A stretch of DNA of 64,000 nucleotides from Pseudomonas maioricensis (lineage in GTDB: Bacteria > Pseudomonadota > Gammaproteobacteria > Pseudomonadales > Pseudomonadaceae). The translations under genes and the position numbers were made by a program. The stretch is from contig NZ_LOHG01000002.1 in the NCBI RefSeq assembly GCF_022790535.1, positions 33,795 to 97,794 of the forward strand. Direction: 5' to 3'. Shown piece after piece: positions 57,113 through 64,000 of the stretch; the stretch's first letter is position 1; each line of letters begins with the position of its first letter. The notes below the pieces were generated by a model. The model was not told where the DNA came from, made no database searches, and worked only from the letters and a program-made list of their open reading frames with translations.

Positions 57113-57203
57113 CTGTGGGAGCCGGGCTTGCCCGCGATACAGGCGCTGCGGTGTATCAGGTAAACCGCGTCATCGTTCATCGCGGGCAAGCGCGCTCCTA
57201 CAG
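57113..57203. repeat. REPIN, family C (between dgcB and dgcA)
   Basis: Left arm CTGTGGGAGCCGGGCTTGCC and right arm ...GGGCAAGCGCGCTCCTACAG, imperfect inverted repeats with a ~45-base centre. It lies directly next to the family B element, giving a 220-base tandem of two REPINs inside an operon. Confidence 0.85.
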
Positions 57204-57211
57204 AATCACCA

Positions 57212-59272
57212 TCAGAAATCCTTACAGAGACGCAAGCCGTCGTAGATCGCCGCGTGGGTATTACGCTGTGCCACGCAGTCACCGATACGGAACAACAGGT
57301 ACCCGTCACCCGGCTCGCTCAGACACGGTTGCGGCTGAATGGCGAACAAGGCTTCGATATCGATCTGGCCCTTGTTGCGCGAGTCGGCTTTCAACGCGTA
57401 ATACAACTCTTCATCAGGACGCACGCCGTTTTCGACGACCACCTGATCCACCACCCGCTCTTCTTTCGCACCGGTGTATTCGTTCTCCAGCACCGCCACC
57501 AGCTTGTCGCCTTCGCGATAGACCTTCTCCAGCATCATGTCGCCGGTCATGATCACTTCTTTCGGATACATGCTGCGGTAGTAAGTCGGGAACGAAGTAC
57601 CGCCAATCGCAACGCCCGGCTTGATGTCGTCGGTGACGATTTCTACCTGGCAGCCTTTGTCGGCAAGGAAGTCAGCCGCCGACATCCCGGTGAACTCACA
57701 GATGGTGTCGTAAACCAGCACGTTCTTGCCCGGCGCGACCTTGCCGTCGAGGATGTCCCAGCTGCTGACCACCAAACCTTCAGCGGCGCCCCAATGTTCG
57801 TTCTGCTCCAGAAACGGATGACCGCCCACCGCCAGCACGACGATGTCCGGACGCAGATCCATGATGGTTGCCGGATCCGCCGCAGTACCCAGACGCAGAT
57901 CGACTTTCAGACGCGCCAGCTCCAGCTGGAACCAACGGGTGATGCCTGCAATCTGGTCACGTTGCGGGGCTTTCGAGGCGGTGGTGATTTGCCCGCCGAT
58001 AAACTCTTTCTTCTCGAACAAGGTCACGTTATGACCGCGCTCGGCCGAAACCCGCGCAGCTTCCATGCCCGCAGGCCCGGCACCGACGATCACCACCTTG
58101 CGATTCGGCCCGGTGGATTTTTCGATGATGTGCGGCACGCCCATGTATTCACGGGAGGTCGCGGCGTTCTGAATACACAGTACGTCGAGGCCCTGGTATT
58201 GGCGGTCGATGCAATAGTTGGCACCCACGCATTGTTTGATCTGGTCAACCTGGCCCATCTTGATCTTGGTGATCAGGTGGGGGTCAGCAATGTGCGCACG
58301 CGTCATGCCGACCATGTCGACATAACCGCCCTCAAGAATCCGCGTCGCCTGGTTCGGGTCCTTGATGTTCTGCGCGTGCAGCACAGGTGCCTTGACCACT
58401 TCTTTGATACCGGCGGCCAAATGCAGAAACGGCTCCGGTGGATAACTCATGTTCGGAATAACGTTGGCCAGCGTGTTGTGGGTATCGCAACCAGAACCGA
58501 CCACGCCGATAAAGTCGATCATGCCGGTCTGGTCGTAGTACTTGGCGATCTCTTTCATGTCCTCGTGGCTGAGGCCGTCAGGGTGGAATTCGTCACCACA
58601 GATACGCAGGCCCACGCAAAAGTCAGGACCGACTTCCTTGCGCACTGCCTTGATCACTTCCAGGCCAAAACGCATGCGATTTTCGAAGCTACCGCCCCAC
58701 TCGTCGGTACGCTTGTTAACCCGCGGGCTCCAGAACTGATCGATCATGTGCTGGTGCACCGCCGACAGTTCAACACCGTCCAGACCACCCGCTTTGGCCC
58801 GCGCCGCAGCGCTGGCGTAGTTGCCGATCACCCGCCAGATTTCTTCCGGTTCGATGGTTTTGCAGGTCGCACGGTGCACCGGCTCGCGGATGCCAGACGG
58901 CGACATCAGTGTTGGCCAATGATCGCCATCCCAACGAGAGCGACGGCCCATGTGGGTAATCTGGATCATGATCTTGGCGCCGTGCTTGTGCATGGCGTCA
59001 GCAAGGTTCTGAAAGTGCGGGATGATCTTGTCGGTCGCCAGATTGACCGACTTCCACCAGCCTTGCGGGCTGTCGATAGCGACGCTGGAAGAGCCACCAC
59101 AGATCGCCAGGCCAATCCCGCCCTTGGCCTTTTCCTCGTAGTACTTCACGTAGCGGTCGGTGGTCATGCCGCCATCGGTGGCGTAGACCTCGGCGTGCGC
59201 AGTACTCAGTACACGATTGCGTATGGTGAGTTTGCCGATCTGGATAGGCTGAAACATCGCTTCGAAAGCCAT
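57212..59272 (-). CDS. dgcA: DgcA, dimethylglycine demethylase (OYE-type flavoprotein)
   Basis: A 686-residue fusion of an old-yellow-enzyme TIM barrel (about 1-370; FMN site with AICGGSSSVAIDSPQG, HMGRRSRWDGDH, LSAVHQHMIDQFWSPRVN) and a C-terminal FAD/NAD-type domain (VVIVGAGPAGMEAARVSAER, about 390). The cluster loop between them reads CVGANYC...DVLC. It is the homologue of DgcA, needed for removing a methyl group from dimethylglycine. It is the third gene of the operon, after the DUF5943-type gene. Confidence 0.93.
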   Translation of the reverse strand: MAFEAMFQPIQIGKLTIRNRVLSTAHAEVYATDGGMTTDRYVKYYEEKAKGGIGLAICGGSSSVAIDSPQGWWKSVNLATDKIIPHFQNLADAMHKHGAKIMIQITHMGRRSRWDGDHWPTLMSPSGIREPVHRATCKTIEPEEIWRVIGNYASAAARAKAGGLDGVELSAVHQHMIDQFWSPRVNKRTDEWGGSFENRMRFGLEVIKAVRKEVGPDFCVGLRICGDEFHPDGLSHEDMKEIAKYYDQTGMIDFIGVVGSGCDTHNTLANVIPNMSYPPEPFLHLAAGIKEVVKAPVLHAQNIKDPNQATRILEGGYVDMVGMTRAHIADPHLITKIKMGQVDQIKQCVGANYCIDRQYQGLDVLCIQNAATSREYMGVPHIIEKSTGPNRKVVIVGAGPAGMEAARVSAERGHNVTLFEKKEFIGGQITTASKAPQRDQIAGITRWFQLELARLKVDLRLGTAADPATIMDLRPDIVVLAVGGHPFLEQNEHWGAAEGLVVSSWDILDGKVAPGKNVLVYDTICEFTGMSAADFLADKGCQVEIVTDDIKPGVAIGGTSFPTYYRSMYPKEVIMTGDMMLEKVYREGDKLVAVLENEYTGAKEERVVDQVVVENGVRPDEELYYALKADSRNKGQIDIEALFAIQPQPCLSEPGDGYLLFRIGDCVAQRNTHAAIYDGLRLCKDF

Positions 59273-59287
59273 AACAGGTTCCTCGAC

Positions 59288-59818
59288 TTACAGCGGCTTG
59301 ACGATGAACAGGCCGTCGTCATGGCCTTCTTCAGAACCGCCATACACTTGCTCGGCCACGGTGCGAATCGGGCTGCCTGCTGCGGCCAGAATCTGATCCA
59401 TCGCACCGGCGAACCACCCGGTGAACATGTAATCGACCTTACGGCCGACTTTGCCGTAGACGTACACAAAGCAGGAGTGCTCAAGCTTGACGCTGGCGGT
59501 GCCCTTTTCCAGATCAATGTCCTGGATCTTGAACAGGCCCCAGCCGCGTTGCGACAGACGCTTCATGTAGTGCTCAAAAACCGCGACACCTTCCAGACCG
59601 TGGCATTCAGCTTCTTTTTCGCACCAGTGCCAGGCGGATTTGTAGCCAGCTTTGTAGAGAATTTCGGCGTAAGCATCAGCGCCCAGTACTTCTTCGATGC
59701 CCATGTGATTGTTGACGAAAAAGTGCCGTGGCACGTACAGCATCGGCAACGCATCGGAGGTCCAGACGCCAGTTTCGCTGTCGACTTCGATAGGCAGTTG
59801 CGGGGCGATTTTAGCCAT
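59288..59818 (-). CDS. DUF5943 / 4-vinyl-reductase-like protein of the dgc operon
   Basis: A 176-residue cytoplasmic protein (LPMLYVPRHFFVNNHMG, GADAYAEILYKAGYKSAWHW, CHGLEGVAVFEHYMKRLSQR, GWFAGAMDQILAAAGSP). It resembles small-molecule-binding V4R/DUF5943 proteins and always sits beside dgcA in pseudomonads. Its function is not established; a ligand sensor or an accessory to demethylation is possible. Fifteen bases after it dgcA begins, with the promoter side at the dipeptidase gene. Confidence 0.82.
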   Translation of the reverse strand: MAKIAPQLPIEVDSETGVWTSDALPMLYVPRHFFVNNHMGIEEVLGADAYAEILYKAGYKSAWHWCEKEAECHGLEGVAVFEHYMKRLSQRGWGLFKIQDIDLEKGTASVKLEHSCFVYVYGKVGRKVDYMFTGWFAGAMDQILAAAGSPIRTVAEQVYGGSEEGHDDGLFIVKPL

Positions 59819-59912
59819 GGGGTCAAACTCCAGATGTTCGGGGTACGCCCACTGCGCGAAATGGCAGTGGGGGTGATCAATTCAATTAAGGTTTTGCTCG
59901 TGATCGGGGGTG

Positions 59913-60890
59913 TTACTCGCCCCACACATCTTTGAGCACGTTGACCCAGTTCTCGCCCATGATCTTGCGCACCGTGCGCTCGGAATGGCCGCGCTTGAGC
60001 AGGGTCTCGGTCAGGTTCGGGAACTCGCCAACCGTGCGGATACCCAGCGGGTTGATGATCTTGCCGAAGCTGGTCAGGCGGCGGGCGTAGCCCTTGTCGT
60101 GGGTCAGATACTCGAAGAAGTCCTGACCGTGGCCCTGAGTAAAGTCGGTCCCGATACCAATCGCGTCTTCGCCGACAATGTTCATGGTGTATTCGATGGC
60201 TTCGGCGTAATCGTCGATGGTCGAATCAATGCCTTTGGCCAGGAACGGCGCGAACATGGTCACGCCGACAAAACCGCCGTGATCAGCAATGAACTTGAGT
60301 TCTTCGTCAGACTTGTTGCGCGGGTGCTCTTTAAGACCCGAAGGCAGGCAGTGGGAATAGCAGACCGGCTTTTTCGATTCGAGGATGACTTCTTCTGAAG
60401 TCTTGGAGCCGACATGGGACAGGTCGCACATGACGCCGACACGGTTCATTTCAGCGACGATTTCACGACCGAAACCGGACAATCCGCCGTCACGCTCGTA
60501 GCAGCCGGTGCCCACCAGATTCTGGGTGTTGTAGCACATCTGCACGATACCCACGCCGAGCTGTTTGAAGATCTCGACGTAGCCGATCTGGTCTTCATAA
60601 GCATGCGCATTCTGGAAGCCGAAGAGGATGCCGGTCTTGCCCAGTTCTTTCGCCTTGCGAATGTCGGCGGTAGTCCGCACCGGCATCACCAGGTCGCTGT
60701 TTTCGCGCATCAGCTTCTGGCTTTTGCAGATGCTGTCGATGGTCGCCTGAAAGCCCTCCCACACCGACACAGTGCAGTTGGCCATGGTCAGACCGCCTTT
60801 GCGCATGTCTTCGAACAGCTCACGGTTCCACTTGGCGATGATCAGCCCGTCAATAACGATGCTGTCGGCGTGTAATTCGGCTGGGCTCAT
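59913..60890 (-). CDS. Membrane dipeptidase-like (M19) hydrolase of the dgc operon
   Basis: A 325-residue renal dipeptidase-like amidohydrolase. The start VIDGLIIAKWNRELFEDMRK has a divergent first metal site; SHVGSKTSEEVILESKKPVC, HCLPSGLKEHPRNK and GIGTDFTQGHG are other family marks. No signal peptide is seen, so it is cytoplasmic, unlike the mammalian enzyme. It is the first gene of the operon. Homologues in P. aeruginosa sit at the same place; the physiological substrate is not known, and the link to dimethylglycine may be indirect. Confidence 0.88.
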   Translation of the reverse strand: MSPAELHADSIVIDGLIIAKWNRELFEDMRKGGLTMANCTVSVWEGFQATIDSICKSQKLMRENSDLVMPVRTTADIRKAKELGKTGILFGFQNAHAYEDQIGYVEIFKQLGVGIVQMCYNTQNLVGTGCYERDGGLSGFGREIVAEMNRVGVMCDLSHVGSKTSEEVILESKKPVCYSHCLPSGLKEHPRNKSDEELKFIADHGGFVGVTMFAPFLAKGIDSTIDDYAEAIEYTMNIVGEDAIGIGTDFTQGHGQDFFEYLTHDKGYARRLTSFGKIINPLGIRTVGEFPNLTETLLKRGHSERTVRKIMGENWVNVLKDVWGE

Positions 60891-60999
60891 CAGGCTGTCC
60901 CTTTATATAAGTGCTGATTAGGTACTGGTGCGTCGAATCGTATGCCGACGCTATTGGGGCCAGCATATGCCTGAGGGTCGAGCGAGCCGGGTGCAAAAA

Positions 61000-61045
61000 C
61001 GACAGGGGGTTTGCCGAAAGCGTCAAGAAACGACAAAGGGCGACA
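61000..61045 (-). promoter_or_regulatory. Repeated CGACA-type words upstream of the dgc operon
   Basis: CGACAGGGGG at 61000, CGACAAAGGG at 61031 and CGACAGGACG at 61041 repeat a similar word about 110-155 bases before the dipeptidase ATG. Direct repeats like this are typical of AraC-type activator sites. GbdR is the expected regulator from P. aeruginosa, but I cannot confirm its motif. Confidence 0.3.
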
Positions 61046-61133
61046 GGACGCTACTGACGTGCATCTCGCCAACCTGTTCTTTAGAGCGCGCTTAGGCCAG
61101 AATCCAGCTCATCAAATGGAGTGGAGAGACTCG

Positions 61134-61544
61134 ATGAACAAGGTTTGCCTGGCTTTGCTTCTTTTAGCGTCCGGCATCGCTGGCGCCCACGCAGCACAAA
61201 ACCCGGACGTATCCCCATGCGACGGTGTAGAAGAGGACCAACAAACGCTTGAGTGCTCGAAGTACAGCCGGGACACGGCGGAAGAATTGCTGAAAGAAAA
61301 TTTCCAGAACCTGTTGCAGCGGGTTAACACCCAGTTCGGCGCGAACAAGTCGCAAGCCAACGCTTTCGCCGAAAAACTCAAGGCTGCCCAGCTGGCGTGG
61401 GAAAAACTTCGCGATGCCGATTGCGCAGTGGAAGTATTCCCGGCTGCGGCTGGCAGCAAGGCTTTCAACATCGCCCAGAACGACTGCCTGGCGCGGACCA
61501 GCGACGAGCGCTCCGAGTATCTGGAATCAATCGCGCAGGAATGA
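61134..61544 (+). CDS. Secreted LprI/DUF1311-like protein
   Basis: A 136-residue periplasmic protein. The signal peptide ends at GAHAA near residue 20. The mature part has four cysteines in pairs (SPCDGV, LECSKY, DADCAV, QNDCLA) and an AAQLAWEKLRDADC helix, which fits the lysozyme-inhibitor LprI N-terminal/DUF1311 family. Role unproven: lysozyme inhibition or envelope stress. ATG chosen after GGAGTGGAGAG. Divergent from the dgc operon. Confidence 0.85.
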   Translation: MNKVCLALLLLASGIAGAHAAQNPDVSPCDGVEEDQQTLECSKYSRDTAEELLKENFQNLLQRVNTQFGANKSQANAFAEKLKAAQLAWEKLRDADCAVEVFPAAAGSKAFNIAQNDCLARTSDERSEYLESIAQE

Positions 61545-61604
61545 ACACCGCAATGAGCTATGGTGTCTGCCTTCTAACCAAGGCAGTAACTTAAAGGCTC
61601 TTTC

Positions 61605-62024
61605 ATGATTATTTGTGGTGTGGAAATCAAAGGCAGCGAGGCTATTTTTGCATTGGCGACCCGCCAGCAAGGCGGCCTTGAGCATGTCCCCCTGGCGACC
61701 AAGAAGCTGGCACTCGAAGATGACGACGAGTCCGCCAACGTCAAAGCTTTCGCGACTCAGATCGCCAGTTTCGTGCGCGAAAACGGTATCAGCCACATCG
61801 TCATCAAGAAGCGCAGTAAAAAAGGCGAATTCGCCGGTGGCCCGACCACCTTCAAGATCGAGACAGTTTTTCAGTTACTGCGCGATTGCGAGGTCACCCT
61901 GCTGTCACCGCAAACCATCAACGCGCAAAACAAGAAACACAACTTCGACCTGCCTGCTTCGCTGAACAAATATCAGCACGAGGCTTACAAGGCAGCGTGT
62001 TCGGGACTAATGAAAAACCTGTAG
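61605..62024 (+). CDS. DUF3010 family protein
   Basis: A 139-residue cytoplasmic protein of the DUF3010 family (MIICGVEIKGSEAIFALA, HIVIKKRSKKGEFAGGPTTF, LLSPQTINAQNKKHNFDLPA). The fold looks RNase H/actin-like (first strand GVEIKGSEAI) but catalytic residues are not certain. Common in gamma-proteobacteria; function unknown. It stands alone between the LprI-like gene and a REPIN. Confidence 0.85.
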   Translation: MIICGVEIKGSEAIFALATRQQGGLEHVPLATKKLALEDDDESANVKAFATQIASFVRENGISHIVIKKRSKKGEFAGGPTTFKIETVFQLLRDCEVTLLSPQTINAQNKKHNFDLPASLNKYQHEAYKAACSGLMKNL

Positions 62025-62039
62025 ACGTGCACGCATAAT

Positions 62040-62149
62040 CTGTAGGAGTGAGCTTGCTCGCGATAAGGCCGGAAGGGCCTTAAATCGAATTCAGGTTCAA
62101 ACTTTTACCAGCGCTTCGCACTGGATCGCGAGCAAGCTCACTCCTACAG
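62040..62149. repeat. REPIN, family B
   Basis: 25-base perfect arms (start CTGTAGGAGTGAGCTTGCTC) and a 60-base centre, in the gap between two convergent genes. Centre is inverted relative to the copy at 56984-57098. Confidence 0.93.
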
Positions 62150-62175
62150 GTGGAAACGCTCACAGGACAAATACA

Positions 62176-62211
62176 AACGGCCGCGATCATTGCTGATCGC
62201 GGCCGTTTTTG
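62176..62211. terminator. Strong bidirectional terminator between DUF3010 gene and gabP
   Basis: AACGGCCGCGATCA and TGATCGCGGCCGTT make a perfect 14-base stem around TTGC, with A-rich and T-rich flanks. It stands between two convergent genes and would end both. Confidence 0.92.
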
Positions 62212-62230
62212 TTTGCAGCAGGTCAATCGG

Positions 62231-63622
62231 TCAGTTCAGTACTGCCTTGCCAGCCCGCTCGCCCTTGCGACGCCGGGAAACCAGAACACCGGCGGCAATC
62301 ACCAGAATACTGAGCAAGCCCGTCGCGATGATCTCCACGCGGTGCGACTCCTGAACCAGCATGATGCCCAGCACGCCGACGATGAACACAATCACCGCCC
62401 AGGTCAGGTACGGGAACAGCCACATCCGGAACGACAGGGTCTCACCCGCTGCAATGCTCTTCTGACGCATACGCAGTTGGGAAACCGCGATCACCAGATA
62501 CACCAGCAGTGCGATTGCACCGGAACTGGCGAGCAGGAATTCAAACACGGCAGCCGGAGCCACATAGTTAGCGAATACCGTCAGGAACGCAGCCGCAGTG
62601 GACAGAATGACCGCCCAGTAAGGCGTGCCGCTTTTACTGGTACGCGTCGATACCGCCGGGGCGTCGCCGCGCTTACCCAACGAGAACAGCATGCGCGAGG
62701 CGGTGTATAGCGCTGAGTTCAGGCAGCTTGTTACCGCAATCAGTACCACGATATCCACAATCAGCTTGGCGTTTGGAATGCCCATCATGTCCAGCACGGT
62801 CTGATAGGAACCCACTTCAGCCAGGCGCGGGTCGTTCCACGGTACCAGCGAGACCACGATGAAGATCGAAACCAGATAGAACAGGCAGATCCGCCAAATC
62901 ACTGAATTGGTGGCCTTGGTGATCTGTTTTTCTGGATTCTTCGATTCAGCCGCAGCGATGGTGACGATTTCGGTGCCCATGAACGAGAACATGGTGGTCA
63001 GCATGGCAGCCAGCACAGCGCCCATACCGTTAGGCAAAAAGCCCTGGGTATCGAACAGATGGCTGACGCCGCTGACCTGGCTGTTGGGCAGCAGGCCGAA
63101 AATAGCCGCCACGCCCAGCACTACAAAACCGATGATCGCCAGCACTTTGATCAAGGCGAACCAGAACTCGAACTCACCGTAATTCTTCACGCTGAACAGG
63201 TTGGTTACCGTGAGCAGCAGGGTGATGACCAATGTGAACACCCAGATTGCGATGTTCGGGAACCACGCATGCAGGATCGTTGCGGCAGCGTTGGCCTCCA
63301 GCGGGATGACCAATACCCAGAACCACCAGTACAGCCAACCGATAGTGAAACCGGCCCAATGCCCGATAGCGCGATCAGCATATGTCGAAAACGACCCGGT
63401 ATCCGGCGCCGCTACTGCCATTTCAGCCAACATGCGCATGACCAGTACCACCAGCGTACCGGCCGCCGCATAAGCCAGCAGAACTGCTGGACCGGCTTCG
63501 GCAATCGCATGCCCGGAACCGACAAATAGACCGGCGCCAATGACACCAGCAATGGACAGCATGGTGATGTGCCGAGGTTTGAGCCCCTGATTGAGCTCTG
63601 AAGCATTAGGGATGCTGCTCAT
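62231..63622 (-). CDS. gabP: GABA permease-type APC amino-acid transporter
   Basis: A 463-residue amino-acid/polyamine/organocation transporter with twelve predicted membrane helices. Family marks include HITMLSIAGVIGAGLFVGSG near the start (substrate loop), ESKNPEKQITKATNSVIWRI, ALYTASRMLFSLGKRGDAPA and SKSGTPYWAVILS. It is closest by eye to GabP carriers of gamma-aminobutyrate and related 5-aminovalerate, but aromatic or proline permeases are relatives. A sigma-54 promoter 78 bases upstream suggests nitrogen control. Confidence 0.88.
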   Translation of the reverse strand: MSSIPNASELNQGLKPRHITMLSIAGVIGAGLFVGSGHAIAEAGPAVLLAYAAAGTLVVLVMRMLAEMAVAAPDTGSFSTYADRAIGHWAGFTIGWLYWWFWVLVIPLEANAAATILHAWFPNIAIWVFTLVITLLLTVTNLFSVKNYGEFEFWFALIKVLAIIGFVVLGVAAIFGLLPNSQVSGVSHLFDTQGFLPNGMGAVLAAMLTTMFSFMGTEIVTIAAAESKNPEKQITKATNSVIWRICLFYLVSIFIVVSLVPWNDPRLAEVGSYQTVLDMMGIPNAKLIVDIVVLIAVTSCLNSALYTASRMLFSLGKRGDAPAVSTRTSKSGTPYWAVILSTAAAFLTVFANYVAPAAVFEFLLASSGAIALLVYLVIAVSQLRMRQKSIAAGETLSFRMWLFPYLTWAVIVFIVGVLGIMLVQESHRVEIIATGLLSILVIAAGVLVSRRRKGERAGKAVLN

Positions 63623-63699
63623 AAAACTACCTTTGCGTGCGGAGCGACTGCCTGACCGTCTCCGTAAAAGGAAAGAAACGGGGCGTTTTTTATTCTTTA

Positions 63700-63715
63700 C
63701 GCAAGTTCTGCGCCA
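63700..63715 (-). promoter_or_regulatory. gabP: Sigma-54 (RpoN) promoter of gabP
   Basis: On the minus strand TGGCGC-AGAAC-TTGCG has the -24 GG and the -12 GC separated by exactly ten bases, matching the sigma-54 consensus, and lies about 78 bases before the gabP ATG. Such promoters need an activator bound upstream. Confidence 0.8.
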
Positions 63716-64000
63716 GAACAGTTCAAAAACGACGTCGCTTATGGAAACGTTAGTGCTAGAGCTAACGGATTACTCTTGGGAAGAATCGTTTCAGCTGGTC
63801 AGTGACACGTTTTGTTACCGATGTGCACAGCGCCTCAGTAGAAAAACGCACCAAAAATACACAAAACGCCTAAGCACGCACTATCGGAGTGCCAGACTTA
63901 AATGTGAGGGAAAAAGAAGCACAAAGTGACAGGACGGATCAGGCAGTTGATTGCTCTCTTAATACATCCATAGCAAATATTGGACTTGTAGGAGCTCACC
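63716..64000. other. Upstream region of gabP to the window edge
   Basis: No convincing gene. It should include the enhancer-binding site for the sigma-54 activator of gabP. The last ~15 bases (TTGTAGGAGCTCACC) start like a REP arm of family A and diverge, so a further repeat may begin at the edge. An open frame on the plus strand here has no homology. Confidence 0.5.

Noticed and set aside
57254..59935. 893-codon open frame antisense to dgcA and its neighbour
   Set aside because: Overlaps the well supported dgcA and DUF5943-type genes on the other strand, and contains no recognisable domain.
63591..63929. 112-codon plus-strand frame at the right edge
   Set aside because: Begins within the start of gabP on the other strand, covers its promoter, and shows no family resemblance or ribosome-binding site.

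Overview
The window is a piece of a Pseudomonas chromosome of the fluorescens/syringae lineage. The evidence is gene order (lptD-surA-pdxA-rsmA-apaG-apaH-glpE; rpsU-dnaG-rpoD with a c-di-GMP protein and a tRNA behind it; davBA beside pqqFABCDE; the dgcAB-etf catabolic operon), moderately GC-rich codon use, and many short inverted repeats of the Pseudomonas REP/REPIN type. I cannot settle the species from the sequence alone. Almost everything is core or lineage-core genome. No prophage, insertion sequence, integron, CRISPR array or biosynthetic island is visible.

Layout. 1-7 kb: outer-membrane and housekeeping chain, with the 3' part of lptD, then surA, pdxA, rsmA, apaG, apaH and glpE. 7.3-12.2 kb: the starvation trio prkA-yeaH-spoVR. 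12.3-16.3 kb: cca, folK/folB, plsY, tsaD. 16.4-21.1 kb: the macromolecular synthesis operon rpsU-dnaG-rpoD, with what looks like a decayed yqeY between rpsU and dnaG. 21.2-25.2 kb: a PAS4-GGDEF-EAL protein in the rmcA position but without the large periplasmic sensor, a tRNA-Ile2(CAU), and a broken HigBA-type toxin-antitoxin locus. 25.4-30.6 kb: a seven-gene minus-strand cluster (yjfI, yjfJ/PspA, rhomboid, yjfK, yjfL, yjfM, yjfC), the least understood functional unit here. 30.7-36.2 kb: a FUSC transporter, a possible small RNA or leader, a soluble protein with a chemoreceptor tip before a Cache-like domain, and a gamma-glutamyltransferase/MFS pair. 36.6-47.6 kb: lysine catabolism (Lrp regulator, davB, davA) and PQQ biosynthesis (pqqF, A, B, C, D, E and an S9 peptidase). 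47.7-52.8 kb: a glutathione transferase and a FecI/FecR/TonB-receptor iron-uptake set. 53-60.9 kb: the dimethylglycine catabolic operon (dipeptidase, DUF5943-type protein, dgcA, dgcB, etfA, etfB). 61.1-64 kb: an LprI-like secreted protein, a DUF3010 protein, and a GABA-type permease with a clear sigma-54 promoter.

Working together. DavB and DavA convert lysine to 5-aminovalerate. PqqA is trimmed and cyclised by PqqE/PqqD, PqqB and PqqC, with PqqF and perhaps the S9 peptidase as proteases, to give the cofactor of periplasmic dehydrogenases. DgcA/DgcB demethylate dimethylglycine and probably pass electrons through EtfAB to the respiratory chain. FecI/FecR relay occupancy of the TonB receptor to its transcription.

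The best candidate for a poorly described system is the yjf cluster. It combines a PspA membrane-remodelling protein, a rhomboid protease, a DUF350 membrane protein, a DUF1190 lipoprotein and a glutathionylspermidine-synthase-like ATP-grasp ligase. It is headed by a YjfI protein with an apparent DNA-binding N-terminal extension, just downstream of two identical palindromes.
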